NCBI RefSeq assembly: GCF_041956535.1
Contig: NW_027192195.1
Span: 536,150 to 600,149 of the forward strand
DNA: 64,000 nucleotides
Reading direction: 5' to 3'
From: Calcarisporiella thermophila CBS 279.70
Taxonomy: Eukaryota; Calcarisporiellomycota
Shown here: positions 10,106 through 21,821 of the stretch, in pieces
Layout of the letters: each line of letters begins with the position of its first letter
Position numbering within the stretch: position 1 is the stretch's first letter
Notes under the pieces: model-generated
Database searches by the model: none
What the model was told of the DNA's origin: nothing
Seen by the model: only the letters and a program-made list of their open reading frames with translations
Translations under genes and position numbers: made by a program

Positions 10106-13100
10106 ATGAATCAATCAGGCGAGGCGCCAGGAGGAAAACGTTCCAATGATGGTCAACTGACAGGGCGTGATAAGAAAAGAGGTAAGCTATACTGAAGCAT
10201 TTTTTTATTAAAGGCATTGGCATTTTAGAGCTTATTCTTGTTTCTTATAGCAAAGAATTTTGCCGCCAGGACTATCGAAACTCAACATGGAGAGAGAAGG
10301 AGTGGAACGAATAAATGTAAATTAGAACCGCTACTATTTTTTCATTTTAGCTTTTTTATTTTAATATATATATTTTTTTAATCCTAGTCTCTGCTAATTT
10401 GCCGCGGTCACTTGATGTCGTCGCTTTTGCCGAGGTAACTCTACACTTGTTAGACTATTATTCCACTTCTTACACATTCTTCATCCCAGGCCCGTGCGTT
10501 TGAGATCAATGCTATGCATCAGGCACTTGACCGTGCCAGGTAATTGAAACATTGATATATCCTACCAGCCATGACCTAAAATATCTGATTATTCACTTTA
10601 CATTAGACAATCAGCAAGCACCCGCGCTTTTCAAACCCTCCCCCGTAGTTTACGCCGTCGCGCCGCAAGCCACAATATTAAACGGTTGCCTGTTCGGCTG
10701 AGAAAATGGGCACAAAAAGAGGTAAAGGGAATAGCCGACCTGGACTATCCTACAGTCGTTATAATATTCTAAATCGCGGTAGATGGAGGCAGAAAACACT
10801 CCCAAAAAGAAGGCAAAGAAAGTATGGAAAGGATCGCGACGGCCAGTTGTGAAGGAGTATCTCCGCCGGCAAAGTTAGTTTTTGCTTCAAGCGATATTTG
10901 AATAGTTGATTAATTTCATCCATTCTAGAAAACAAAAAATGGCTCGAGACACATATCTGGCATGCAAAAAGAATGCATATGGTCGAGAAATGGGGATATA
11001 GACTCGCCCTACACCCCACCGACAAGCTTATTAAGGCCACCTATCGCGCCGGTAAGCATCGCGTGTTTTTACATGATGCATCGTATATAGGGTGTATCGA
11101 GCTCCGTGGTCATCAGGCCGACATAGTAAAGGTGATGGATGCAATGACGGATCCAACACAACCATCGATAGGGAGTCAGAGATACATCGGTGGCAAGCGA
11201 CAGTGCACGACCTGGTTACATCGAATTTACTCATATCCATATAACCTTATATGTCCTGCACGTGCCATGTGGCAACCAGTTCCCCACCAGGTCCCGTCTG
11301 CCGTGGATTCTATGCGCACACTATGGCTCTGGATTCACCCCTCGGCCTATGATGAGGCGCAAGATGCCCTACAGCAAGCAGTCGACCATTTCGGACTCAC
11401 TATTGCGCGAAAACACCCTGACAAAAGTGGGGTGGAGGTGACTAGGCGAAAGGGAGATTTTGTCGTGTTTGAGTTTACTGGAGCAGGAAGCACTGCGCTA
11501 TTGCAAGCAGTTTTAAGTGTGTGTGGAGAGACTAGGAATGCAGAGGAAGATTCAGAGGCGCTAGCAGAGGCAGATGGAGATAAGAGGAGTAGGAAGGGAG
11601 GCGAGGTCAAAATGAATCTTGCAGCGCACAAGGCGTGGAAGACGCTAAACCATCTGCGTTCGTCCACCTCGTTGTCTCCAGGAGTCATCCTAGGTTTAAC
11701 CGTGCATGATCCACGTCTGAGGTACGTGAGCATATCTAAGGGAATATTGTGCGAACATCTAGTAACTTTTTTGCCATCTTTTTCTAGTTTCCCCCAAAGA
11801 ATTTCACGTCGATGTGAAAAAATACCCCCTTCAGAGGAGCGAGAACTCCAGCGCATTCTCCTCGAGTGGCCCGAGGACCTTGCATGGACTAGTATATGGG
11901 ATGGAAAAGTGCGCAGTGCACTCACTCGAAATAAACTCTCGGAAAAAACCCTGAATGAACGGCGCTCACAGGTAGGAATGCGATGGTTACGTTGCTTTGC
12001 CTTCTGGAATTAACGCTCTACTTCACAGAATCTGCTACCGGGCACGAAACTTGCTCCGACCACCCAAGATGCACGCATACCCCTCCTCCTCCTTGTACGT
12101 GATGATAGCCATGCTCTCCATACGAGTGCCTCCGCGGAGATGCAGCGAGGTTGGACTTTGATAGCTCCCGCAGGCTGGGGTATGCCATTCTGGAAATCTT
12201 TTGTGTTTGCTGGAGCACGGGTCGGGGGACTAAGAGAATGGGAGAGGGCTAGCTTCGAAGCCGGGATACCCTGTTTCCCCCGCGATTTCCCCGGAACAAG
12301 AGCATATGAGAGTTGGGCGGCAGAGAAGAGAATGGAGGGGGAGCACGAGTGGGGGAAGCGACCGCCAGCAAAACGCATCAATTACGAGAAAATGGGAGTG
12401 GAATCCCCCTTTGAAGCGCCATTTTGGAAGCTGTTTGCCAAAAGCGACGAACGTACGGGAACGCGGGATGGGGAGCGCGAGGGAAATTCAAAGAAATCGA
12501 ACGAGCCCGAAGGCGGATCCGATAAGCCACCCGTATGGCTACTACGCTCTCCGCGGCTAATACGTGCGATAGCATCAGGCCAAAGTATGGGGGAGCTGCA
12601 TAATAAGTTTAGCCAGTGGGTGGAGAAGCGTTTGGGGGACTCTAAAGGCAAGCTAAACCTTGATCTTGGACGGGCTGTTGTTTGGGTTCGTCTTGAGCTG
12701 GAGCGAGGGGTGCCGGGGCCGTTCGCACGTATTCAGTTGCCCGACCGCGAGGAATACGAGCGGTGGTGCAGAAAGGCGCTGAAGGGAGAATATACCGTAA
12801 GTAATGTTAACGGCGCGAATAAGATTGCCGTGGCTGTGTCGATTTTTTCTTATGGAATCCTTGCCCGTTTAGGGTTCTCCGCCAAAGGAGGTGATCGGTT
12901 ACGTGACTACTGGCAATTTCTCATTGGCGGCGGGGCATGGTGTTGTGATCGGATGCTGCTGTGTGACTGGCCTAATTCGTCTGCAGGAAGTCACAAAAAG
13001 GTAAGAATGACTAAAATGTGTCAAAAACTCGGTTGATATTGGGTGGCTTTGTATTACATGGGGAATGCTATCAGCTAAGAGTTGGAATTGGGGAGGGAGG

Positions 13101-13416
13101 CGAGTGCAAAGTTTTGGAGGGGAGGGGAGAGGCCCGCGGGCCGGTGGATCAGCCTCTTTGATTGAATCGATTTGTACTAACGGGTGGTTTTACTGGGGTG
13201 ATAGGGAAAATCGCAAGCCTCTCATGGTCATGGTGCGCGGGAACAATTCGAGAACAAGTCGACCCGCCCTCCTCCGTATTCTGTGCTGAAAGGAAGGCCG
13301 CGCGGGGGGCCACTTTCAATGCCTTGCGCGATGGGTCGGTGTGTGTAGTGCTCCCTGGGAGAAAAAAAATCCCACACTGTGAAGAGCTTGCTTTGTCAAA
13401 GTTTGAATTCATTTAA
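10106..13416 (+). CDS. POP1: Pop1, RNase P/MRP protein subunit
   Basis: Multi-exon gene starting at the ATG at 10106. Small first exons hold [20 protein letters not shown] and [17 protein letters not shown]. Next come [27 protein letters not shown] and [20 protein letters not shown] with [10 protein letters not shown], the Pop1 N-terminal signature. The exon around 12140-12790 encodes the POPLD domain ([20 protein letters not shown], then [20 protein letters not shown]). The last exon ends at 13416. Pop1 is the large scaffold protein of RNase P and RNase MRP, which process tRNA and rRNA precursors in the nucleus and nucleolus. An intron at about 11722-11787 (GTACGT...TTCTAG, 66 nt) is a multiple of three and has no stop, so it reads through as an ORF. 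The joins near 13030-13160 are less certain. Confidence 0.9.
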
Positions 13417-13829
13417 TCAAGTGAGCGGGCGAAATAAAGCTCTCGGTTACTCTTCTGAAATTGAAGTCACGCTCGCCAATATCTTATGCTTACTCTTGCT
13501 CCACCGCCTCACTTATCTCCCGGGGGGAGAATCTCGAACCTTTTTTTTTTCTCACTAGTCTCCTCCTATATTTAGTCCATATTTTTTCCTCATCCGTCCT
13601 CCTCGCCTTCCTTCTTCTCTACTCTCCTTCTTCTCTTCCTTTCGCCATCTGCACCAGGAGTGTGGGGATATACTGAGTCTATTTCTTAATACGTTAGACA
13701 AGGGAAGTGAGGAGAAAAGAAGGTTTCACGATAAGGTTACATGTTGAAAAGAAAGGATTATTCAGAATTCTTATTCCGTGTGAGACTCCCCCTCTGCCTC
13801 TTTTTTCCTTCCTCTGTTCTCCTTCCACG
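13417..13829. other. Intergenic region upstream of the cyclin gene
   Basis: About 410 bases with strong pyrimidine tracts (13535-13645 and 13785-13830) running up to the cyclin ATG. Long CT-rich leaders are common before fungal starts. No ORF of note. Confidence 0.5.
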
Positions 13830-15007
13830 ATGACCGGGACAACCATGTCTGTTGAGGAGCTCGTGCAAGGCCGCATTACCGATGCGATGCTTGGTGAGTG
13901 TTAAACATTACAGATATCGCCTAGCCCCCCCTCCTCCCTCCAATTGATTACACTTTATAACTTCACAGCCCATGTCACTACGAGAGCCGCGCAAGTCATT
14001 GCTTGTCCCCCGGACAATGCCAGAGAAGCCAGCCATTACTCCCCCAGCTTGCTGCTGATTCCCCCTCTCAGCGTATTTATTCGGAAAGTCAGCCAGTGCG
14101 ACCAAGTGACGGTCGCATCCTTCCTCTCCACCCTGGTCCTCCTTGAGCGGCTGCGGCAAAAACTGCCCTCTGCCGCCAAGGGGCTGAAGTGCACGTGCCA
14201 CAGGATATTTCTGGCCACGCTTATCGTAACGATGAAATGCCTGAACGACACGGCCCCGCGCAATAAATATTGGGCGAGATGTTTCCCCTATTTCTCGCTG
14301 AGTGAAATCAACTTGATGGAAAGGCAACTGCTTTGTTTACTGGTGTGTTTTTTCGAAAGCCAAGATACTTCTTTTGAGTTGTTTACTAACTGCAAGGAAT
14401 CCTCATCTAGGGATATGAGCTTATTATCTCGCAGGACGACCTCGAGGCATGCCTCCGGCCCTTGCTCCGCTTGCCAACCCTCACCGAGGCACCCTCAAAG
14501 CCGATGACTATCCCAAATGGCGTGCCCATCAAATCTCTGGCCCCCCACACCGTCCAGCTGCCGTCCATCTCTAGAGTTCATACCACCCCCCTTCCTCGTC
14601 CGCTCTCGATTCTTCAACACTTTTGCCGCAAATCGCACGAAGATCTCTGTCCACGCGAGTATAAACACTACACTCACGCCGACAGACTCTCTTTCCCCCC
14701 GTTTCCCCCTCAGCCACCGCTCCTTAGCAACGCTACATTAGCTCCAATCTCCCCGAGCAAAGTTCGGTCTAGAACCAGTGGGGGGGAACTGCACGAGGAA
14801 GAGTGGCAAGAGGTGGACTTGCTGACGCCCGAAGATTCCCCCGTTATCATCTCCTACGCCGAGACCAAGGACGCGGGCGCCTTAGCTTCGAAAGAGCCCT
14901 CCGCTAGATATGCGAGATGGCAGAGTTGGCGGCGGCTCAATCTGCCCTCCAAGTATCGCTTGGTGGAGCGGCCCCCTTCGCCCCTGTCCTGTGTTCTAAA
15001 AATTTGA
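13830..15007 (+). CDS. Pho85-type (Pcl1/2-like) cyclin
   Basis: Three exons. The ATG at 13830 gives MTGTTMSVEELVQGRITDAM and a GTGAGT donor. The second exon encodes the cyclin box: SLLLIPPLSVFIRKVSQCDQ, VTVASFLSTLVLLERLRQKL, then CHRIFLATLIVTMKCLNDTA, PRNKYWARCFPYFSLSEINL and MERQLLCLL. The third exon completes the box with GYELIISQDDLEACLRPLL. The pattern (RIFLA-L--A-K-LNDTAPRNKYWA, then F-L-EIN-ME-Q-L-LL-Y-L-I) is that of fungal Pcl cyclins, which activate the Pho85 CDK in G1 control, polarity and phosphate or glycogen signalling. The C-terminal 180 residues are Pro/Ser-rich and low in complexity. The precise Pcl subtype is not determinable. Confidence 0.85.
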
Positions 15008-15533
15008 TTTGAACCCCACCAGACCTGTACTTAAACTCCCTCTATTGTATCTATTTGCTCTTTTGCCTGCCTTTAACATTGTTTACTGTTGTTTTTTTTT
15101 TCTCTTCACGTCCTATATCTGATGGTGCGGAGCTCTTTTCCGCTCGCCTCCCCCCCCTCCCCCGTACCTGTCTCTAATGTGTCTTTCTTTTACTGTATGT
15201 ACCTTTCCTATTGGATCCTTTGTATATTGTTTACGCATCAATCAAGCTTGATATTTTATTTCCGAAGAAGCTCATCTATCTCAATCCGTAACCAAACAAG
15301 TGTTTTATGTATGAATGTGTATGTATATATATATATTTATATACTACTCCTTTATTTCTCACAAACAAAACATTTTAGGGAATTATTTATGCCACCCTTG
15401 TCCATTATTAGGGGGAAAAAAGTATGTGTTGTAAAAATAAAAAATAGAACCAATAAAATATTCAAAAGAGTCGCATTAAACTATATAATGCCTCCCACCA
15501 AAGCAGCCTTTTTTTTTCCTTTCTTTCCAATTT
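15008..15533. other. Convergent intergenic region, T-rich then AT-rich
   Basis: Contains poly-T at 15089-15100, a TATATATATATTTATATA stretch near 15325-15343 and AATAAA-like sites near 15437 and 15451. It fits paired terminators for the cyclin gene and the convergent flavoprotein gene. No gene seen. Confidence 0.5.
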
Positions 15534-18500
15534 TTAGATCTTGGCCGACGTGTTCTTCACACCGACTGGCACACTGCCACCGCTCGCAGATCCTTCGGGA
15601 ACTTGGTTACCACGCTTCAAAAACTCGAGATCGAGATAGGGGCGCAGGGTTTCTTCGTAGCCGTCGAATGGATCGGTGCGGTTCAGGCGGCTCTTGGCGG
15701 CGGCCTCGTAGAGAGCCTCATAGACGTTTCCGTCATATCGCCCGATGGTCGAATTGAGCACATTGTCGGGGAAATCGAAAGCGTCCACCAGCGGGACTGC
15801 ATCGGGGCGCATGTCATTCATCAAGCGTTTTGCCGCGGCCTTCACCAGCTGCGTCTGCGTGGCGTCAAGGAGACCCGTCCACAGGGAATCCTCCAGGATG
15901 TGGGACACGGCAAAGAAGCCGCACACCCGCGTGAGGACGGCACGGATGCGAACGTCACTGATTCCATTGATCGTGGTCACGAAGTTGTTCAGGAAGAAGA
16001 AGTAGGTGTGGCTTCTCACCGCCGCCACCATCTGGATCGCGTTTTCGTTGATCGCCTCGTACAGCTGGCCCTTGGACTCCTCCATGGTGGCCTGGAATCG
16101 TTCGGCCGCCTCGCGTATCTGTGACAGGGCGCCGTACTCAAACAGATCCTGCAGGTAGGCAAGATCCATGAACGCCTCTGGTTTGGTCGCGGGTTGGGGC
16201 GCATCCCTACCAATGTTCGCAATATATGCGGCAACCCCACCGACCTTTCCGCCCTGCAAGACCTTTCCGACCGACTGGATAAGGAAGCGGGCGGTCTGGA
16301 GCATCAGGATAATCCAGTCACCCTCGGCTGTGATTTGCCAGACGTAGTCGGCCGCGAGAGGCGCAATACCACTGTCCATCAGATAGCCATTGCCACCGCA
16401 GCACTTGCGCACATCCTCAATTCCTTGCCATGCCAGATAGGTGCAGAGAGCCTTCAGTCCAGATGAGGTCGCGGCAAGCTCCGGAAGCGCTTCCAAATTG
16501 CGCTCGTTACCGGCCTCCATACCCGCCATGACCTGCATCATCCAGCCGCCGGTGAATTTCATCGCATAGCAGAGCGCAAGCTGCTTAAAGAGACGGAACC
16601 GCTGCACCTGGTAGTCGATGACCTTCATTTCCCGATCCTTGTAACTGCGATTTCCGCGGCCTACCAAGAGCAACTCCGGATATTAGGGCGCGGGCTCCAT
16701 CCGCCAAAAGCATATACATTCACTTACCGGGCTCGGCGTATCCCTGGGTTCTGACGGCAGAATAACGCACCGCAATCGTGACACACTTCGCCAAGTGCCC
16801 ACTAGCAGACTTGACCATCGAGGCTCGGGTTGTGATCATGGTCGCGTAGTGGACCTGGGCATTTTGCTTCTTCGCTGGATGCACGATGTATTTGCCCTCG
16901 GGCGTTACCTCCTGATACCTCGCGAGCAAGAACATGCGTGGGATGCGCACGTCCTTCATCACCATATAACCCGTGTCATTGGCATGGTCGCCGAGCTTCG
17001 GTCCGAGATCGCCCAGCTCAATCCCGGGGAGAGGACGGTGCTGCTCATCGCGGATCTGCACGATGAACGGGTGGACACCATACTCCTTCCCATCGATGAT
17101 AAGCTGTGCGTAGACAGCGGCATGGGTGGCCACTTTGCCAAGGGTGCCCGGCCACCACTTAATCGCTCGCAGCGTGGGGGTGTTCACGATGAATTCCTGC
17201 GTCGACTTGTCGTACACGGCCGTGGTCATCAACCCACGGACATTCGACCCATGCCCAAGTTCGGTTTGAGCATAGGATCCGACGATCTTCATCTCGCGGG
17301 CCCGTTGCAAGAACCACTTCTTTTGCTCGTCGTTCCCCATGGTTTCGATGGTGTACAAAAAGAGGCCGTAGTGGTTCATCAGTGTTCCCTGGAAGAGGGA
17401 GGCCTCGGACATCCACGCAATTTCCTCGCGAGTCGGCTTGAAAGACTCCCAGAACATTTCATGCACCTTGATGAAGTGGCGAATGTGCTCGGCAATCAGG
17501 GTCTCACGGTCGTGGTCATGCTTCCCCGCCGCGGTACTGTTCTTGATGGGGCTAAGGATGAAGCGGCGGCGTTTCGTTTTTTCCGGGCCCCCGTCGAGGA
17601 TGTTGGTCAATTTCTCAACCTCGAAGGTGGCGCCCTCGCGCTCCTTCTTCAAAACGCTCGCGGTACCACCTGAGGTGAGGGATTCGGTGTCTGAGGGGGT
17701 CATCGTCATTATCGTCGGGCCACGACGCTCCACTTGACCTCCCTTGGGGTTCGTGGGATGGGGCCACCCTTGTTTCTGCGGTTGACCACCCTTCTCCCCC
17801 GAGGCGCCTCCCTGTCCAAGCGTACCTATGATGGACTCGGGTGCGTATTTTTCAATCACATCTGGCTTATGCAGCATGTTGAACTCTTCAGACGCATCAC
17901 GGCCCGCGTAGATCATGATCGCACGCTTACCGCCGGGGTGATCGGGCAGAAACTTGGTCACATCGAGCACTTTTCCATTGATAATCACCCAGCAGTCATC
18001 TTCAGAGGTGTGCTTGGCCACTTCTTCCGCGGTGATCGGGCGATTTTGATCCTGGCGTTGCTCTGCAGCTGGGGGCGAGCCAGCGCCGGTGGAGGAACCC
18101 TCAGCCGAACTTGGCGTGCTCTGCGCTGGATGATATTGCTGCTGCTGTGGCGGCGCGCCCGTAACAATGGTTTGTTGAGTCGGATTAGAGGCGTCATTCC
18201 AGGTGACCTCCATGTGCACGCGACGCGACTGGGGATCGATATGCACTCGAGTTTCTGCTCCTCCCGAAACAGAGGCGGAAAGAGGGGCATTGCCTCCCAT
18301 CTGCTGTGCGATGTTGGCCAAACGCTGTTGCGCCGACTGGCCCCCCACGGCAGCCGCTCCCTGTCCCGACACCAGACGGCTCATCAAATAGCGCGAGGCT
18401 GAATTGCCAGCAACACGGCCGAACACCACACAGCCCAGCAGGGACGACCCACCTAGACGATTGGCGCCATGGACCCCGCCGGCCATCTCACCGCACGCAT

Positions 18501-19874
18501 ACAAGCCTGGGATCGATTTGCCGGTGGTGTCCACGATCTCCGCATTTGGCGTGATCTCCACTCCGCCCATTGTGTAGTGCAACACCGGTTGCATAAGGGC
18601 GACATGGAAGTCATCCTGCATGGAGATTGGCACATTATGGAAGTACTTCTTGCCCCAGGGGTCCTTTTTCTCGCCACGCGCAATGGCGTTATATTCGTCG
18701 AAGGTCCGCTTCAACTGCTCTGGAGGGACGCCGATCTCCTTCGCCAGCTCCTCCCCGTTTGCGAAGCGGCGCATAAGTCCACGCCCTACGTAATGCTTGC
18801 AATGCCACTCGATCTCCTTGGCGGCAGCCGTGTTCAGCACCAGGCGGATGGGGAACTTGTTCTTCCACATCATGCCGGTGACGTAGTCACGGTGGCCAAG
18901 CTCGTCGCAGAAACGCTCGCCGTTGGCGTTGAGTAGAAGGCCGCCGCATCCACGCAGAGCCTCAGCCGCCAAAAACTTGACTTTGGCGTCGGGCTCTTTG
19001 GGGTCGATCAATCCAGTGGGATGCACTTGTACTTTTTCCAGGTGGGTGGCCTTGCCTCCGATGGCCATCGACATCTTGATGCCGTCGCCTGTGCAGTGGT
19101 CTCCGTTGGTGGTGGAGAGATCGTAGAGCTCGGGGCGGTACTGCTTCAGGAGAGAAGACTCCGAGAAGTCCGCCGCATAGCCTCCCGTGGCCAGAATCAC
19201 TGGACCAGGCTCAGTGTGGGTTTCGCCGAGCGAGTTGTCCTTGTTCACGACTCGGTACTCCACGCCCGTCACGTTGCCTTGATTGTCCTTGATTAGACGC
19301 GTCACGCGGGCACGCTTAATGATTTTGACACGATGGGGCATTGCCTGGGCAGCGTCTTCTAGTGCCTCCATAAGAGCGTATGTGATTGTCATGCCAGGGA
19401 ATTTCTCCTTTCCACGATGTGTGCGGGGTTGGGAGTGGCCCCCGAGACGCGAGACCAGCGACAGATCTAGGTTGAACTTGGTTTGTAGCCACTCGACGGC
19501 CGACGCAGAATTACCCGTCAATACGCGAGCAAGCTCGGGCACAAGCAGATCACGGGCAGAGTGCGCTGTGTCCTGGTAAAAGAGCTCGTCAGAGTCTGGG
19601 ATGCCGAGGGCTGGTTTGGGCAATGAAAATCATTATCCGATGGGACCATTAGCTCTCAAGTGATCTCGATCAAGAATCCGCCGGGGCACTACTTACCAAC
19701 TTGGGTCTTTGTCAACGCGCCGTTGATGCCGGACGTGGCTTTAGTGGAGTTGCCTCCGAAGAAGGGATTTTTATCTAGGACGAGGACATTCCCGCCATGC
19801 TCAAGAATAGTGTGTGCGGCGGAAAGGCCCGCCAGCCCACCACCAACAACGATAATCTGATTTGGGAGAGACAT
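15534..19874 (-). CDS. Fusion protein: soluble fumarate reductase + cytochrome b5 + acyl-CoA oxidase
   Basis: Three exons (19697-19874, 16728-19610, 15534-16660) join in frame to 1395 residues. Residues 1 to about 480 are an Osm1/Frd1-type fumarate reductase: FAD-binding IIVVGGGLAGLSAAHTILEH, FFGGNSTKATSGINGALTKT, HPTGLIDPKEPDAKVKFLA and GVHGANRLGGSSLLG. A Ser/Gln/Pro linker leads to a cytochrome b5 domain (about 575-655) with DDCWVIINGKVLDVTKFLPD and the haem-binding HPGG at about 617. After a short Gly/Pro linker, residues from about 694 form a complete acyl-CoA oxidase: YAQTELGHGSN, YGVHPFIVQIRD, EPGRGNRSYKDREMKVIDYQ, GIEDVRKCCGGNGYLMDSG with the family glutamate, and EGDWIILMLQTARFL. The C terminus is SAKI; -AKI acts as a PTS1 in Candida tropicalis. 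No N-terminal targeting signal is visible. The parts are individually ordinary. Fumarate reductase joined to b5 is known in fungi, but I know of no described joining to acyl-CoA oxidase. Both linkers are GC-rich open frame without an obvious promoter or terminator. Confidence 0.9.
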
Positions 19875-20438
19875 GGCGCCCCTGGATTAGCAATTTCAGC
19901 GGAGGGGGTTACTAATTAGAAGTGAGAAAGGCGAAGGTGGGGAAAACCAAAAAGATGATGATGGAGAGTAAGCAATTGGAGGAAAGAGAAGGGGCACTAA
20001 GACAGGGAGGTAAAAAGAAGGACGACGAGCGAAACAAAAAATTTCAAAGCGGAGTATTAGCACATGATTTGAAATTTAATTTTGCCTCTTTCTTCCTGAG
20101 GCCTGAGCAAGTGACACATATTTCCCCGCACCTTGGCTTATTGCCCGCAACCGGTGGCTTGCGCCGGGCGAGCGGGTGTTCTCTCGGGCTCCAAGGCCCG
20201 CAAATTAGGCGTGCAGTGCCAACCATAGATAAGATAAATAAGCTTCCCGCGTATATATCATATGAAAAGGCGAAAATAAGCTCCAGCACCCATCTAAGCA
20301 TACAAAATAAAGCACAGCAGCAGCAAGGCCTTGCCGCTGAAAAGAAGCAAGCGGCCCAGGCCATGGGAGGAGACGGAGCGTGCGTGGCAACTCTAAATCA
20401 ATCCTTGAATGACAAATGCCGGAACAACATTCCCGCCA
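19875..20438. other. Promoter-side region of the fusion gene
   Basis: 564 bases between the fusion start (19874, minus) and the end of the OMS1-like gene. It contains a GC-rich block (20150-20220) with several CGG/CCG triplets and an AT-rich TATATATCATATG at 20252-20264. The long ORFs across it are not convincing. Confidence 0.5.
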
Positions 20439-21422
20439 CTATTCCTTTTTCAGCCCGCACGGCGTCCCCTCCTCCTTCGCCGCCGTCGTCCGCGGCCGCG
20501 CAACCACCATCAGCGTTGTTCCAAAGTGCCAGCGACTCACACTTAGAACCTCCAGCTCCCGCTGCACTCGCTCCTCTTCCAGCAGTCGCGCCAAGTCCCG
20601 GTTCCACCAGCACCCCCATCGCTTAGCGTGTTTCTCCGCCCCCCGGTCCAGCACCCCATTCAGCCAGGGCAGCCATCCACGGCCATGTTCCAGCAACAAA
20701 ACCCTGGACTCTTCACTCGGTCGACACAGCCGCGACATCCGTATGAGCGCTGCGCCTGGATCCCGGCACGAACACAGCCCAAACGTGTCCACTACGGTGT
20801 CAAACTGGCCCTCAAGGGAAGCGGGGGTTTCAAGGTCGAGATCAAGGGGAAAGACCGCGCTCTTCGCTACGCCGCCCTTTGATTTGGCCAATTTCTCGCG
20901 AGCAATCTCCAGCATTGTTGGGCTACGGTCCGTAAGTGAAAGCGAGGAAATGCTGGAAGTGTAGTGGCGAAGATTACGCGCGGTCCCTGCTGATACCTCT
21001 AGCACATCTCCCTATTGACATCACAAAGAGTGTATTAACATCGAGCTCTTGGGAAATAGGTGACCTGGCCTATTCACCTTCGCCTTCCGCATTAACCACC
21101 ATCTCAAGATCCCAATGCCCATTACGAATTCGTCATTTCCAATATCCCGATCGTATGATGTTGCAATATGATCCCACACTTCGCCCGCCTCATGTTCATC
21201 CTTTTCTAGCCCTCGCTCGGAGGAGCCCTGCTGAGAGCGCACATACGCATAAGTCGCTAGCGTCGCACATGCGTAGAGAGAGGCTCCAAAGAAAATGGCA
21301 CCCTTATGACGACGAAAGAACGAAGCATTTGAGGAACTTTTCGGCGGAGGTGAATACGAAGGCAGCGTGGGCGACGGTCGTGGCCGCGTCTGGCGCACAG
21401 GTCGCCGAAATTTCTCTGTCAT
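20439..21422 (-). CDS. OMS1-like membrane-anchored methyltransferase
   Basis: Two exons. Exon 1 (from 21422) has a basic, Pro-rich start, then a membrane segment GAIFFGASLYACATLATYAY and WDHIATSYDRDIGNDEFVMG. The intron follows RKAK. Exon 2 opens GDVLEVSAGTARNLRHY, the SAM-binding motif I of class I methyltransferases, followed by LSLTDRSPTMLEIAREKL, FDTVVDTFGLCSCRDPGAAL and LLLEHGRGWLPWLNGVLD. The order of basic N terminus, one membrane segment and a methyltransferase with the VDTFGLCS block matches yeast Oms1, a mitochondrial inner-membrane protein that suppresses oxa1 defects. The target is unknown. The final residues after VVARPR are polar and may differ from the true end if a last intron was missed. 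Confidence 0.78.
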
Positions 21423-21821
21423 GTCCCTGGGCTATTGTGTACTCTTACTGTTTGTTCTAAATTAAATATAAGGCGCAGCCAATTAATGTTTGTCGCCATT
21501 GAAAACATGATGATTCCCTTTGTACACTCTCGACCTTAAAACCTCGCTTTTTATATTCATACCCAACCTTTGCTGCTTTATTTTATTCAATTGGCAGCAA
21601 TATCCTCTCTATTACCTCTATCTTTTATTCCACACCACTAGACGCCCTGTCCCCTGATTTTACCCCTTTTTTAATTTGAAATACTTGGGAGGTATGTATG
21701 CTTATTTCATCAAAATTTATTCTTGTTTCTTCCCTTGAGTTCATTTCTTAAATTTGAAATCATCATTCGGGATCCATGTTATTAAATGCAGTTTTTTTCG
21801 ATAAATTCCACAGAAATAAAC
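21423..21821. other. Divergent intergenic region
   Basis: About 400 bases between the starts of the OMS1-like and PABP-like genes. AT-rich, with pyrimidine tracts (21535-21665). A GTATGT near 21692 and an ACAG just before 21820 could bound a 5'UTR intron. No ORF of note. Confidence 0.45.

Noticed and set aside
16795-17673. 292-codon plus-strand ORF opposite the fusion gene
   Set aside because: Antisense shadow of the acyl-CoA oxidase coding sequence; His/Arg/Leu-rich with no domain or splice logic.
13830-19874. A functional gene cluster linking the cyclin, fusion and carrier genes
   Set aside because: The genes differ in strand, spacing and process. Apart from the lipid link between the carrier and the fusion, which lie 12 kb apart, there is no sign of co-regulation.
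19922-20626. 234-codon plus-strand ORF upstream of the fusion gene
   Set aside because: Partly antisense to the methyltransferase end and partly promoter DNA. Low complexity (Pro/Ala/Ser), and no recognisable domain.
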